This document shows positions 1 through 11,700 of a stretch of DNA of 64,000 nt, piece by piece; positions within the stretch are counted from its first letter, which is position 1; each line of letters starts with the position of its first letter. The notes beneath the pieces are model-generated. The model saw only the letters and a program-made list of their open reading frames with translations. It ran no database searches and was not told where the DNA came from. The translations under genes and the position numbers were made by a program. The DNA is from Symsagittifera roscoffensis (taxonomy: Eukaryota; Xenacoelomorpha; Acoela; Convolutidae): contig NC_087071.1 of the NCBI RefSeq assembly GCF_963678635.1, positions 45,309,095 to 45,373,094 of the forward strand. Reading direction: 5' to 3'.

Positions 1-923
1 TCCTCGACATGTTCGTTCAAAATCTCCCAATTTTCGGCACGAGTTGCATGTTGCTCCCTTTGCAGGACAACTCGCGATGTGGCTAAAGGTAAATTTTGGT
101 GCGTCGCAATTGTAACACCTACGGTTATTGCCGCTTCCCCCACTACTACTTGATCCTTGGGTGTATTCTCCACGTCCCCCACGTCCTCGAACTCGGAAAA
201 ATCCTTGTCCCCTTCTTATGTTATTTACCGGTTCCTGTTTTATTGAAATTGCCGGAGCTGTTGAAACTGGTTTTCCCGGATATGATTTGTATGCGCGCTC
301 GCACGTTCATATGATAAGGCGATCCGGTAGACTTCCTCAGGTAACTTTGTTGATCGTGATAATTCTCGTTGGCAATCCGATTCCCGCATATTCATAATGA
401 AAATATCACGAACATTTTCGGCCGCATTTGCAAAGTCACATCTACCTGCTAAGGCGCTTAGTTCCGCGTGGAATTTTTCGAACGTTTAGTTCTCACGTTG
501 TTTTCGTCCGTAGAAAAGTCCCCGTTTATGAGTTACATTCCGCTCACGTTGGAAAACACTTTGCATCTCATCAAGGACCCGTGGGTACCGTACCGTTTTA
601 ATATTAACCGTCGGTTTTCGTGCTTTAAATATCCGTTGCGTCTCGTCTCCGATACAAAGATTTAGATTAGACTTTAACTTCTTTTCCGAATCGAGACGGT
701 TTTTCCCCTTGACTTCTTCAGGCAACGCCGTGATAGCCGCCGCATTTAGAGTATTCGCAAAGTAGAAACCATCGGGATCAATGTCGTATTTTGCTATCAT
801 CCCCCAGTGAAATTTAATTATCCACTCCTCCCAGTAAACTGGAGGTTCCCGTGTTCGTGTTTCCCAAAATGCCATTATGTTTAGTGGATTTTCCCCCTCC
901 TTTTTCTCTGCTGACTGCGCCAT
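1..923 (-). pseudogene. LTR retrotransposon A1, gag relic (cut by the window edge)
   Basis: This is a Gag (structural nucleocapsid polyprotein) relic of a Ty3/gypsy-type element. It starts at the ATG at 921-923 with MAQSAEKK and carries a Trp-rich block (PPVYWEEW) that is also present in the other gag copies of the window. The frame is interrupted by a TAA at 486-488; the same frame resumes at once with FEKFHAEL, which matches EKFHSDL and ESFHAAL in the other copies. A frameshift follows near position 300. The C-terminal part (about 60-110) encodes a Cys-rich knuckle beginning CYNC, with His and Cys further on, followed by CNSC. Protease and polymerase would lie left of position 1. It is a broken copy; the family call rests on similarity to element B within this window. 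Confidence 0.82.
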
Positions 924-1180
924 GTCAAAGTCGTATCTGTATAAGATCAAAAAGGTTGTTGATAAGTTGTATTGTAGACAAACTGTTAGGCATCAAATCG
1001 AAATCTTACTGCACTCTTTTATTTCAGATCCCATCGGACATTAGAGATCGCAAGGTCACGACAGCAGGTCCCCAGACAGAAAGAACAAGTTGATAGCACT
1101 TACATAAATTCAAACTGGTTTCTATCTCGAACAATTGATAGCACTTACATAAACTCAAACTGATCCCTATCTCACCCCCT
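923..1180 (-). mobile_element. probable 5' LTR of element A1
   Basis: The sequence directly upstream of the A1 gag ATG starts (plus strand) with TGTCAAAG, so the LTR 3' end reads CTTTGACA and is followed by TGGCGCAG, a tRNA-Ser-type primer-binding site. The outer LTR boundary is not defined because no partner LTR is in the window. Inside it a 46-bp unit containing TTGATAGCACTTACATAAA is repeated in tandem (about 1083..1128 and 1129..1174). Confidence 0.45.
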
Positions 1181-1361
1181 AATCGATTTAGGGGGGAAGA
1201 AATATGAAATTTTTGCAGGAAAGCTTTAAAAAAGAATGTTATATCAGCTGCATAACAGAACTAACAATCGAAACATAATTTAATTGTCAATTTATCTAAT
1301 TTGAAGCCCATCAAAATACAGGAGGAAATTGTACAGTTGATCCCAGTTTCAAGTTTACTAG
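1181..1361. other. unassigned AT-rich spacer
   Basis: I see no coding or repeat signal in this stretch between the A1 LTR and the E1 element, apart from a short CCCCCTAATCG...TTAGGGGG inverted repeat at about 1175-1197. Confidence 0.3.
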
Positions 1362-2909
1362 CCCGTGTTGACAAAAATGCTAATCATTCAAATTTCCTAA
1401 ATGAAAAAATGCTAATCATACAATTTTTAACTTGAGCGGACAGCACAGTTTTTTCATTCTCCTTGTTATTTGCTATGCTCTTAATTTTTGTTGCAAAACT
1501 AAACTCTTTTTAGAAGTCTCGATAAAATGCGGTGGAGCCATGTATTGGCTTTACTTTGACAGGTATTGACTTTACCTTGACGTCGTCTCGACACGATTTC
1601 ACCTCATTTTCAACTTAACTCTAACTAAGTTCGTCACTTAGGTTTCCTGACCAGAAACAGGTATTTAAACAGATAATTAAGCATAGGACTTTAAAATTCA
1701 AAGGGTCTTGGAGAAAAACTTCGTTAAACATTTTTGATAATTATTACAAAACCGGGCAACAATGGTGCCATTGGCTATACAAAAAATGGACAATTAGGTT
1801 TAAAAAATAATAATTTTCCAACCGCAAAATTTTTTTTACTTTTTCTTTAGTGCTTCCTATAAATCAAGTATTGCTTAAAAAAACTTAAATTTATAGTCCA
1901 AAAAAAGTAGAAAAAATTTTTGAATTTATTTTACTAAAACATTTTTTATATCTTATTTATTTTTGAAGCCAACTGTTTACAATTATGCCTAAATGGCTAA
2001 ATTTCCACCCGTTTGTTTAGTTTTTTCATCACATCATGGACATAAAACGACAATAAATTGAAGATAAAAAAATTTTGTAGTTTAAATGAATAAGGTCGGA
2101 ATATTCTGTGCTTTTATTCAGCTTAAATTACAATATAGATACAAAATATAAAATTGCAAGACCTTTTTCCATAAAATTTACTTGAGCTCGAAAGCGAGTT
2201 AGCAATCCAAATTGAGAAAAAAAATTAAATTTTACCCCTATTTCGTATTTTTTTCTATGGAAAAATGTATATCATCAATTTTCAAATCTGAATTTGCACG
2301 ATAAATTTTTTTGTTCCAAAAATTGTTTGGCGCCATAGTTTCCCTCATGTTACAAAAACTGCAATAAGTTTGTTTTATTTGAGTTTAAAACCAATTTAAA
2401 ATGTTTTTCAGAAATTGATAGAAAAATGTTCATCATACAACTTTTTTCTTTGAAAATCGTATGATAAGCATTTTTTTCGTAGACTTCATAAATGCATTTG
2501 TATGGATGGGCCGATCTAGGATTTTCTTGAGGGGGCGGATTTTAAAAAAAATTGCAAAAACTTTGTCCTTTTTTTTAAGTCGACCTAATTCATTTTCCAG
2601 CTCTCTCAAATCACTAAATAGACCTTACTTTCCATCTCTCCTAAATCATTTAGATGACCCTGTTTTAGCTCTTTTTTGAACAGATTTGAACGAAAGTTTG
2701 TGTTTACTACCCCCTCACTACCCCCTCAAAAATAGTACATATTGACGCCAAAGGAGCCTTTAGAAAAACTCTAGAGTCACTCAGGGTTCGAAAATGGGCA
2801 GTCGGGGGGGGGGGGGGGGGGGGGTCCCTGAATATGTGCTGTCCGCTCAATCTACTGTTACGAATTGTCACCTCACGGATTGTATGATAGGCATGGACGT
2901 CAACCCTGG
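1362..2909. mobile_element. E1, terminal-inverted-repeat element, non-autonomous
   Basis: The left end reads CCCGTGTTGAC followed by ATGCTAATCATTCAAATT. The right end, read on the minus strand, is CCAGGGTTGAC followed by ATGCCTATCATACAATCC. The same ends bound a second element at 40385..41286 (E2), where they read CTCGGGTTGACC and CCCGGGTTAACC. The motif ATCATACAA recurs inside in both orientations (1417-1425, 2432-2440). There is no transposase frame. An internal block (about 2507..2837) belongs to a different repeat family. The right end sits only about 40 bp inside the calpain intron, just past the exon 8 donor. Superfamily not assigned; no clear target duplication. Confidence 0.55.
2507..2837. 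repeat. CAGGGGCGGAT-family repeat inside E1 (degenerate)
   Basis: It begins GGGCCGATCTAGGATTTT and ends near a poly-G run and GGTCCCTGAA. It shares with the copies at 14255, 24199, 31486 and 40604 the segment TTGACGCCAAAGGAGCC, followed by TTTAGAAAAA and a GGGTTCG/GGCAGTCGGGGG block. The left terminal CAGG is lost. Confidence 0.5.
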
Positions 2910-2948
2910 TATTTTTAAATCCTTTTTCAGACAACTTTACAAACTAAC

Positions 2949-3063
2949 GGTGGTGTAGTGTTGTTTGAAGTCCTTGAAGCTCATCCAGAACTCCCCGTCG
3001 TCTTCCTTCTTCAACTCCAGCGCCTGTCTCTCTTTATCGGAAAGTCCTTTCATCTCAGGAGAA
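2949..3063 (-). CDS. calpain exon 8, end of protease core
   Basis: 115 nt encoding [18 protein letters not shown] and [18 protein letters not shown]. Acceptor TTGTTCAG, donor ACC|GTTAGT, phase 0. It is the last calpain exon in the window: I searched 1..2948 on the minus strand for the next family block and found only repeats. Confidence 0.92.
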
Positions 3064-5649
3064 CTGAACAAATTAAACTCAATGAGTCATCATTCAGTGT
3101 GCAGGTAATTATTCATAGCTTATTACTAGATAAAAAGTTGATTATCTTTCGACGGTTCATTTTGATAGTGATTTTTTCACTCAATTCAAGGTGTAAAAAC
3201 CCATTCAAAAGTTTATTTTGTGTCAAAAAAAAATGTGTCAAAACGATAAAGATTTTCAAGATTATCAGTAATACCAAAAATTTGGAGTTAACTATACTTT
3301 TTACCTCTTGTTAGATTTCAGTATGAAATCACATCGTTCAGGTACGTAGTATCAAAAAAAATACTGATTTTCTGTCGAAAATTTCAAATTATCTTTATGG
3401 CTACCCGCAATGACAAAAATGGATTAGGATCGATTTTAGTATAAAAAAAAGTACGTTGATTAAATTTAGATCAATTTTAGTATGAAAAAAGTACGTTGAT
3501 TAGTTTTAGATCGATTTTAGTATGAAAAAGTACGAAGATAAAACAAAAAAGATGAAGATTGATTTGGATCGATTTACAATCGATTTAAATTGATCTTAAA
3601 TCCCAGCTAAAAAAAATTGATCCGAATCGATTCTAAATCATCTTAAATGCATTTTTCCAGTCTGAATTTGTTATTAATTTTAAGGGGATTAAAACGGATT
3701 TAAATCGATTTAAACCGATTTTTTTTAGTTGAGATTTATCAGTTTCTGTACGTTCACAAATTAAAGTTTCTTTTTTTTTCAAGATAGCGCGCGAATGAAA
3801 TGGGTACCCTACTTCATTCTTTCAGTTTTTGAAACCCAAATTATAGAATTAAAGTGATCGAAATTGTTATCGAAATAAAGGGCTGGTATGTTATGACTCT
3901 TATGGCCGGCGTCTGCACGTGGAATTGGGATCAAAGTGATCAACAAGTGGAATCAGATTCCAAAGAGGAGGGCAGTGCTGGTGCAGAGATACATCAACAA
4001 GCCTTTCCTCATCAACGGCTCAAAGTTCAATCTCAGGATCTACTGTTTCGTCAGCTCCTACGATCTCCTCCGCGTCTATGTCTACAACAACGGTCTCGCC
4101 AGATTCTACTCCATGAAGTTAGCATGCAAAATTATATACTGAAGCGAATCTGATAGTCATATTGGATACCATTTCAATGACAACAATATGGGCACTTTTC
4201 TACAGTTTACTTCAACAAATGATTTAGCCAGTGGGTTAAATCGGTCTCTCAAGTCCATTCAAATCAATTAACAATCACACATGCCAATAAATTTTCAAGC
4301 TATTGTATCAGCTGAACTATAGTTTTTATTCAAATGAAAAAAAAACTAAAAGCGGCAATTGAAAACTTTCGATTATCATGTAGTCCTAGAAAAAATTCAA
4401 TTGACAGTTAATTTTTTTTCTTTAGAGTGTTCGTGCAGGTGCTCTAGTTCTGTGAAGAATATGAGCAACAAGTTACATCCATAGCGTATTGTATCATAAA
4501 AAAGACCAAATGAAAAGACCAAAAAATCGATAAATTTCTTTAATTTTCTTGCATATTTTGAGTTCAAAAACTGATCTATATTGACCCTTTTCTTGATTCG
4601 TTTTAGAAGTTTTGCCCAAAATCTGATTCATTATCAAATCTTTCTATGATAAAACTGCATATTAACGAGATCAAATTTTAATTTATTCTGACCTTTTTCT
4701 TGTTTGTTACATAGGATTTTGCAAAATCTGTTTTACAACAATTTTCTATAATTTTGTTGCCTTTTTGCGAGCTTGAAACTGATTTATGTGGATCATTGTA
4801 TTGAATTCTATAACATCTGGCAGGAGTGTTTACATTTAAAAAATCGAGAATAAAAGTTTCTAACAATTTTTTAATGGGTGTTTTTTCGCCTTGTTAGCAG
4901 AAAAAAATCTATTTTAGTGTGTCGGAAAATCCATCAAAATCGATTTAAATCGATTTTTTAGACACTTAAATTGATTTAAAATTTTCAAAAAGATCGATTT
5001 AAATCTATTTAAAATGGATTTAAGAGAGATTCTGATGGATTTAAGTGAGATTCGGATGGATTTTAGTGAGTCGGAAAATCCATCGAAATCGATTTGAATC
5101 GATTTTTTAGACACTTAAATCGTTTTAAAATTTTAAAAAAGATCGATTTAAATCGATTTAAAATGGATTTAAGAGAGATTCTGATGGATTTAAGTGAGAT
5201 TCGGATGGATTTTAGTGAGTCGGAAAATCCATCGAAATCGATTTGAATCGATTTTTTAGACACTTAAATCGATTTAAAATTTTCAAAAAGATCGAATTAA
5301 ATCGATTTAAAATCTATTTAAGATCGTGAAATGTAGGTGGTTAATCGTCTTGGATCGATTCAAAATCAATTTAAAATCAATTTAAATCGACCGGAAACCA
5401 TTTCTGTCAGTGCGGGTATGCTGCAAGATAGAAAAAGGGTGAAAAAAGTATGCTTGAATTAATAGGGATTTTGATTGCAATTGCATGCGTCCATAGCTTA
5501 AATGGTCTATAGTATGGATGGAAAGTATGGCCTCACTCGTCACTCCATGGCCCATTCCACTCGCTGTTGCCCCAAGGGTTCCTGATGCGGACCATGTGCA
5601 TCTCCTGGCCACGCAGCGTCACCTGCAAAAACAACAAGAAGAAGAAGAT

Positions 5650-5680
<31 letters not shown>

Positions 5681-5728
5681 AAGAAAAAGAAGAAGCAGAA
5701 GAAAAAGAAGAAGCAGAAGAAGAAGAAG

Positions 5729-5759
<31 letters not shown>

Positions 5760-8700
5760 GGCTATCTTGTTTTATACAAAAAGTATGATTGACCTTCTTG
5801 ACAGCAGTGACTGAGTACGCATGTCCGGCTATGAGTCCACTCTGCAGCTCCGCCTCCACCACCCCCGGCTGAGGGGGGATGGAGCAGCCGATCATGCTGT
5901 CCCGCTCAAATGCATGCTCCATCAGCTGAAACCAAAGCAAGCTCCTTATTTACTACTATCTCTGGATCTACTCAACAATCTCCCCATCTATGGTATCTAC
6001 TTAAGAATCTCCACCCCTATTAATAAATTCAGCAAATAAGCTCTAGAGCTTTGTATTGAGAATTATAATTTTGCAGCATTTTGATTGGTCGAAAATTCGA
6101 TTATTTAATCTACTTAACAATCTCCCCTTCCCCTTTCTGAAAAGGGAGGGAGATTGTTAAGTAGATCCCTATCTCTTTCCCCGACTATGGTACCGGGTCT
6201 TTTCTGCCATTCGGCTCAAATTATCAAACTATTAATTGAGCTTCTGTTTTCATTGAAAACGCTGAAAGCTGAAAATTTGTTTCGCTGATAGTAAATTCAG
6301 CTAATCAGATTCGTGCATCATGATCAAATATCGAAACAACAAAAAGTCTTTTTAGGACTGTATAACAGAAAAATCCATGGCGTCTAGTCAGTGGAGTGCG
6401 CAGGATTCGAGAAAGGTTGGTTTTTTGAAAAAAAATCAAAGGTTTTGTCGACTTTTTGTATAGGGTTGACCTATATAAGTATATCGAGCAAAAAAGGCAC
6501 AAAAAATTAGGTTTGATCAACAAAAAATAAATGACAAAAAATAGTACCAAAGGGAGATAGCTAATACCTAATAGTAATAAAGCCTCCCCCCCCCCCCCCA
6601 AAGCATGCTTAGAAACAATCAAGTTTTAAAAGCCTGAAGCAATTTTAGCTTCGAGCTGCTCTCAGAAGATACTGCTGTCGTGCTTTGTGTTCACCATGTT
6701 CTTATTTTCTCAAAAGTTCACTAGTGAACCGGTGACAAAAAGCTATAGAAAATATGAAAATTTATTATAACCCGACCCTCTTAGATTTACGTTGCTAAAA
6801 ACCGTTTTCGATAAACAAAACCGATTACAGAACTCAATTCAGCCTTGATTAGTAAATCAAAATTAATTGGTTGTAATTGCACACAAAAAAAGTTAAGACA
6901 ACATTATCTTATAAAAACCATAAACACCTTAACAATTAAGGTAGATTTGCACTACCTTAAATTCACCTTAGCTTACCTATAAAGACCTTAAAGTTTTGGA
7001 AAATTTGGTTGTATTGGAAAGTAATTGGCTGTATTGATAAAAGTGACCTTAAACAGGTGTTTTGGGGCGTCATTCAACTCGTATGGCTCAGTAAGTCCCC
7101 CCGTGAAGTCCTCCATCGCCTCTGCCATGTTGCCCCCCTTCAGAGCCTCAAAGGTACCGAAGATCCTAAAAGTAGAAAAAAATAAGCATAGGAGGTTTTT
7201 GCAATCCGTATTTTGAATCGGCTTGGATCATATACTAAAAAAAATTTATGCAAATTATTATTTTTTATGTTTGTGAAGGTTGCCGCCGTTTACAAACACG
7301 AAGAAATAATAATAACTGCTGATTTTTTTCTTCCTGAATTGAGTAGTTCGTCTCGACCCAGTACGGGTGTTTTCAATCAAATCAGCCAAACTCGCACGCT
7401 TTCGAGCGACTTGATCAAAATAAAACTTGTTTGTCTCAACCAAACTATTTTTAAACCGATTTGACCAAAGAAAAAAATTCACCTGTAATCGACTACTTGA
7501 GGCTATGATTAGACTAAATTGATCCCAATTTGCTATATATCTATTAGAGAATCGCTCAGGTGCTGCATGGATATGAGATCAGCTAAGCTGACTCGTTACT
7601 AGCTTTGTTCATTGCTAAAAAAAATTTTTTGGTCTAACCATCTTCGACTAAAATTGTACAAAAATAACAGATTTTATGTTATTATTCCACCAAACATATT
7701 GAGTTTACGTGAAAGAATATGGATAAAAAGCGTTGAACCAGAAAAATGACAAAACTACAGAACATTTGGATTTCGAAAAAATTGTGGTACTGAAAATTTT
7801 TTGGAGTTCGAGGAGCATCTGGTTATTGAGGAGCTTGTGGTAATGACGAAAAGGTAGAACAGGAAGAGCTTGTGGTATCGAGCAAAAATCTTGTAAAAAT
7901 CGAAGTTTCCTGAAAAGCTTGTAGAACTCTAGCTTGATGTAACTCTGTGGATCCCTTCGTAACTATCAGTATATCATCTAAGTATGCATATGTGTTCGTG
8001 CAGTTTGTCAAAATTAGATCAATGGCTTTTTTGAAATTCGGCTGGCATATCCGTCAGGCCGTAAAATCCCGTTTGGAATTGATACGTTCCTGTCGCATTG
8101 CCACAGATTAAACTGAAATTGCATTGTTCGCGCGTTTTCTGATCCAGCGGGATTTGAGAGTATGCGTACTGAAGGTCAAGTTTTGAAAAGAAAGTCTCTT
8201 TTGTTTTGTCTGATTTGACCACTTGTGCCAATTTATCCAGAAAAATTATTCCAACGCAAATTTAAGTGTTTGATCCTTTTTTACTGTGATGACAATTGGA
8301 CTGATGAATTGTCTATCTGAGCTTTTGTCCAGTTTGATAATGTGTTTCTGATCAATTAGTTTGTTTAATTCTTCCTACACACTTCTTGGAGATGTATCGG
8401 AATGCGTCGACGTTTTTGTTGAATCGGAACAAATTTTTTAATGAACTGTGTTTTTATTGTGTGATTTTTGGATTTTCCGATCCGTACGCACAGTTGTGCG
8501 AAATTGTCTTTGACCCATTTTTTAATTGCTGGATCAGACTCTTCTTGTTCTCGTATAGCATGTACGTTTTGTTTTTGTTGTTCTTGGATTAGTTTGATAC
8601 CGATCTGCGGTAACGGGTTCCTTCCGATAATGTTTGCTTTTTTATCATCTACTACGATGAATGGAGCTGAATGAATTTTCCATCCTCCTAACTCGATAGT

Positions 8701-11700
8701 AATAATCAATCTTCCCTTTGGAACGACCATTTCACCATGCAGCATGCTAAATTTTGTGCGGTGTCTCCTGTTGGAATATTTTTGAACAGTGCCTTTTTGT
8801 CGTGTTTTTGAATTCTCCGTGCGGTTTTTTCGTTTACGAACGACATCGGGCTTCCCAAATCGGCAATAGCAAACAATTGTTCTGAATTTGTTTTTAATTT
8901 GACTATGTGTCCATTTAGATCTTCCTCAGCTAGTGTTCTTGTGTTTTTAATCTCGAATGACTCCGTGATTTCCATCACCGAAAAGTTATCTATTTGATTA
9001 TCGTCCCAATCGTTGCTGGAAGAAATTTCAGCAAATGCCACTGGATCGTTTTCCGTTTCGAGGCTTTCAGTCTCTAGCTCCTACTGTTGATCTGTTTGTG
9101 TATCTTCTAGATAGTTTACCTGCTTGAATTGGCATACTTTAGCAAAAAAAAGCCCCGTTTGGCGCATTTGGCACAATTTTTATCTTTTGCGGGGCAGGAC
9201 TGTATATGTTTTTGATTATACTGATTTCCGCATTTATAACACTGTTTTTGACTACTTGTGTTGGTAGCTCTTTGTTGTCCTCTGGTATTTTGTGACCAGC
9301 GTTGAAATGGTCGCCCTCGAGCGCCTCGCCCTCTTCGTGTGTTTTGAATGTTAGAGTAGTTAGCGCGACCCCGTTGTTTATTTAGTTGACCGGTTCTTCC
9401 TTTGGCGTAATCTGATGTCTTCCGAACGGGTTGGTTTTCATAGTACGACTACGTTCAATTCCTTTTTCTCTACGTATTGCATATTCATATGCGTCTTGTG
9501 GGCTCCTGTTTTGTGCCAATAATTCATCGGCTATTTTGTCATTGTTCATGCGAGCTTTGAACATGTCCCGAACCCATTCATCCTCGCAATCCTCGCAATC
9601 AGCTCGTGACGCTAGCTCCACGAGGTCCGAATGGAATTTTTCTAAGCTCTCTATTTTCTTATGTTTTCGACAGATAAGATTGTACCTTTCAAAAGCGAAT
9701 ATTCTAGTTGTAACAAAAATATCCTCGAGGGTTGTCATCAGCTCTTGTGTGCAGACATTATGTAATTCCAAATTGGGTCTTATCTGTTGTCTTTGTTTTT
9801 GTCCTTCCGCTCCTAAATGTAAGAATATGTAGCTGCGCACTTTTGCGTCGGCTTCGTCCCATCTGAGTGAATTACAGAGTACTCCTTTCTCCCGTGCTTT
9901 TATCGCGTGGTTTTCCCAACCAACTCTTTGCTCTTCACTTCTGACCTCTCTGTTCTTCCTTTGTGCCTCGGTTTCTCCCGTGATTTCAACCTCGTACACC
10001 GGCTCTGATGGTTCGACTAATGTTGGTCGGGCTCTCAATAGATTTCGACTCCTATCCCATCCTTCGCGAATATAGCCATTTCCATTATTGCTGCCCACTT
10101 AGACCACTCTAGTGGTGGTTCGACAGATGCCTTCTCCCGGGTTCATGTTGAGTGGGTCTTTGGAACGTCCTGCTGACTGCGCCATGTCATACCTCAACGT
10201 ATGATCTTCTAATGCCAGAATCCGAATGGATCGACAAACATATTCTAATGCTAAGCGAGATAAAAACAACTAGTTTGAACCAATGTTACTTCATGGTCTG
10301 ACCGTTCATTCGGTCTTTATTTGAGAGAAGGTCTCTCAAGGTCGGTTGACCAGCCATATGTATGGTTATATCATACATCAACATACAACATATGCATGAA
10401 TATATATAACTAAGTTTTGTCGGTCCATTCCGGATGACAATACATTAGAAAAATGCTCAGGTGCTGCATAGACATAAGATCAGCTAAGTTACTAGTTTTT
10501 CTTCATTGCTATAAAAGTAGTTAATCTAACCATCTTCGACTAAAATTATAAAAAATTAAAGGCTTTTATGCTATTACTCCGCCAAACATATTGCGTTTAG
10601 CTTGAAAGAATATGGATAAAAAGCGTTGAACCAGAAAACGACAAGACGTACTGAAAAAGCTTGTGGAACTCGCAGAAATTGTGGTACTGAAAAAACTTTT
10701 GGAACTCGAGGAGCATCTGGTTATTGAAGACCTTATGGTAATGGCGAACAAGTAGAACTCGAGGACCTTGCGGTATCGAGGAAGAATCTTGTAAAAATCG
10801 TGGAGCTTGTAGAAATCGAAGGTTCCTGAAAAGTTTGTAATACTCGAGAAGCTTGTACAGTTCGAAGAGCGTATAGAGCTGGTAAATCTGACTTTCTAGT
10901 CACAGGAAGTTCTGTCGAACAAGAAGGGAACATATATATCCATATTGCGAGAAGACATCTAGGAGTAACCTTGGAATGACGCTGTGACAAACAGAGATAT
11001 GTCAACTTTTGAGACAGGAATTAGCCTAGAAAAACCCAAGAAGTTCGGAAGTGTATTCTGGTATGTTCATCGGATCTACTTAACAATCGCCCTCCCTTTG
11101 GTACCTACTTAAGAATTGCCACCCCTATTAATAAAAGAAGTAAATTAGCACTGAGCTTCCTATTGAGAATTATAATTTTGCAACATTCTGATTGGTCGAA
11201 AACGCTCTATTTTAATCTACTTAATAACTGCCCCCCTTTCTTAAAAGGGGTGGGGGGCAATTGTTAAGTAGTTCCCGTTCATCAGCAGTGAGATGATTAG
11301 ATTCACGAAAACAAGCAAAAGCACAGGTAGAGACTAATGAATCACATGACTTGAGCCAGAGACAAGAGGTAGTTAGTAGAAGCATTGAAGGAGCCACTGG
11401 TTCAATGGAACTGGTGGATATGGAGGAACGACAGAGGGCGATTCGGGATCACGAAGTGAAAGGATACCTATTTCAGGAACAGTCTACTCCCGCGGCCAGC
11501 TACTAGAGAAAAACCCCTGGTAGAGACTTTAGAACGAGAAGCCTGGGCTTACGATAGAAATTGAAATTCAATGAAAGAAAACTGAAAACTTTGCGATACT
11601 CGCGAAATCTCCCAACTGTATTTACTGTTTGAAACTTTTGTTTTCAAAAAAATTGTTAAAAAAATTGGTATTTTTTTCAATACCATTGAAAATGAAAAAA

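Noticed and set aside
2707..2934. Pro-rich minus frame of 75 codons
   Set aside because: Driven by the long G/C run and repeat ends; no gene.
4914..5263. Two similar 66-residue frames (SLKSIRIS repeats)
   Set aside because: Translated 149-bp tandem repeat.
5567..5788. Lys-rich open frame of 73 codons and its Phe-rich antisense
   Set aside because: Translation of the GAA microsatellite within calpain intron 6.
7558..10870. Repeat R copies as LTRs of element A2
   Set aside because: The primer-binding site defines the LTR at 10185-10439, which is a different sequence; R begins outside it.
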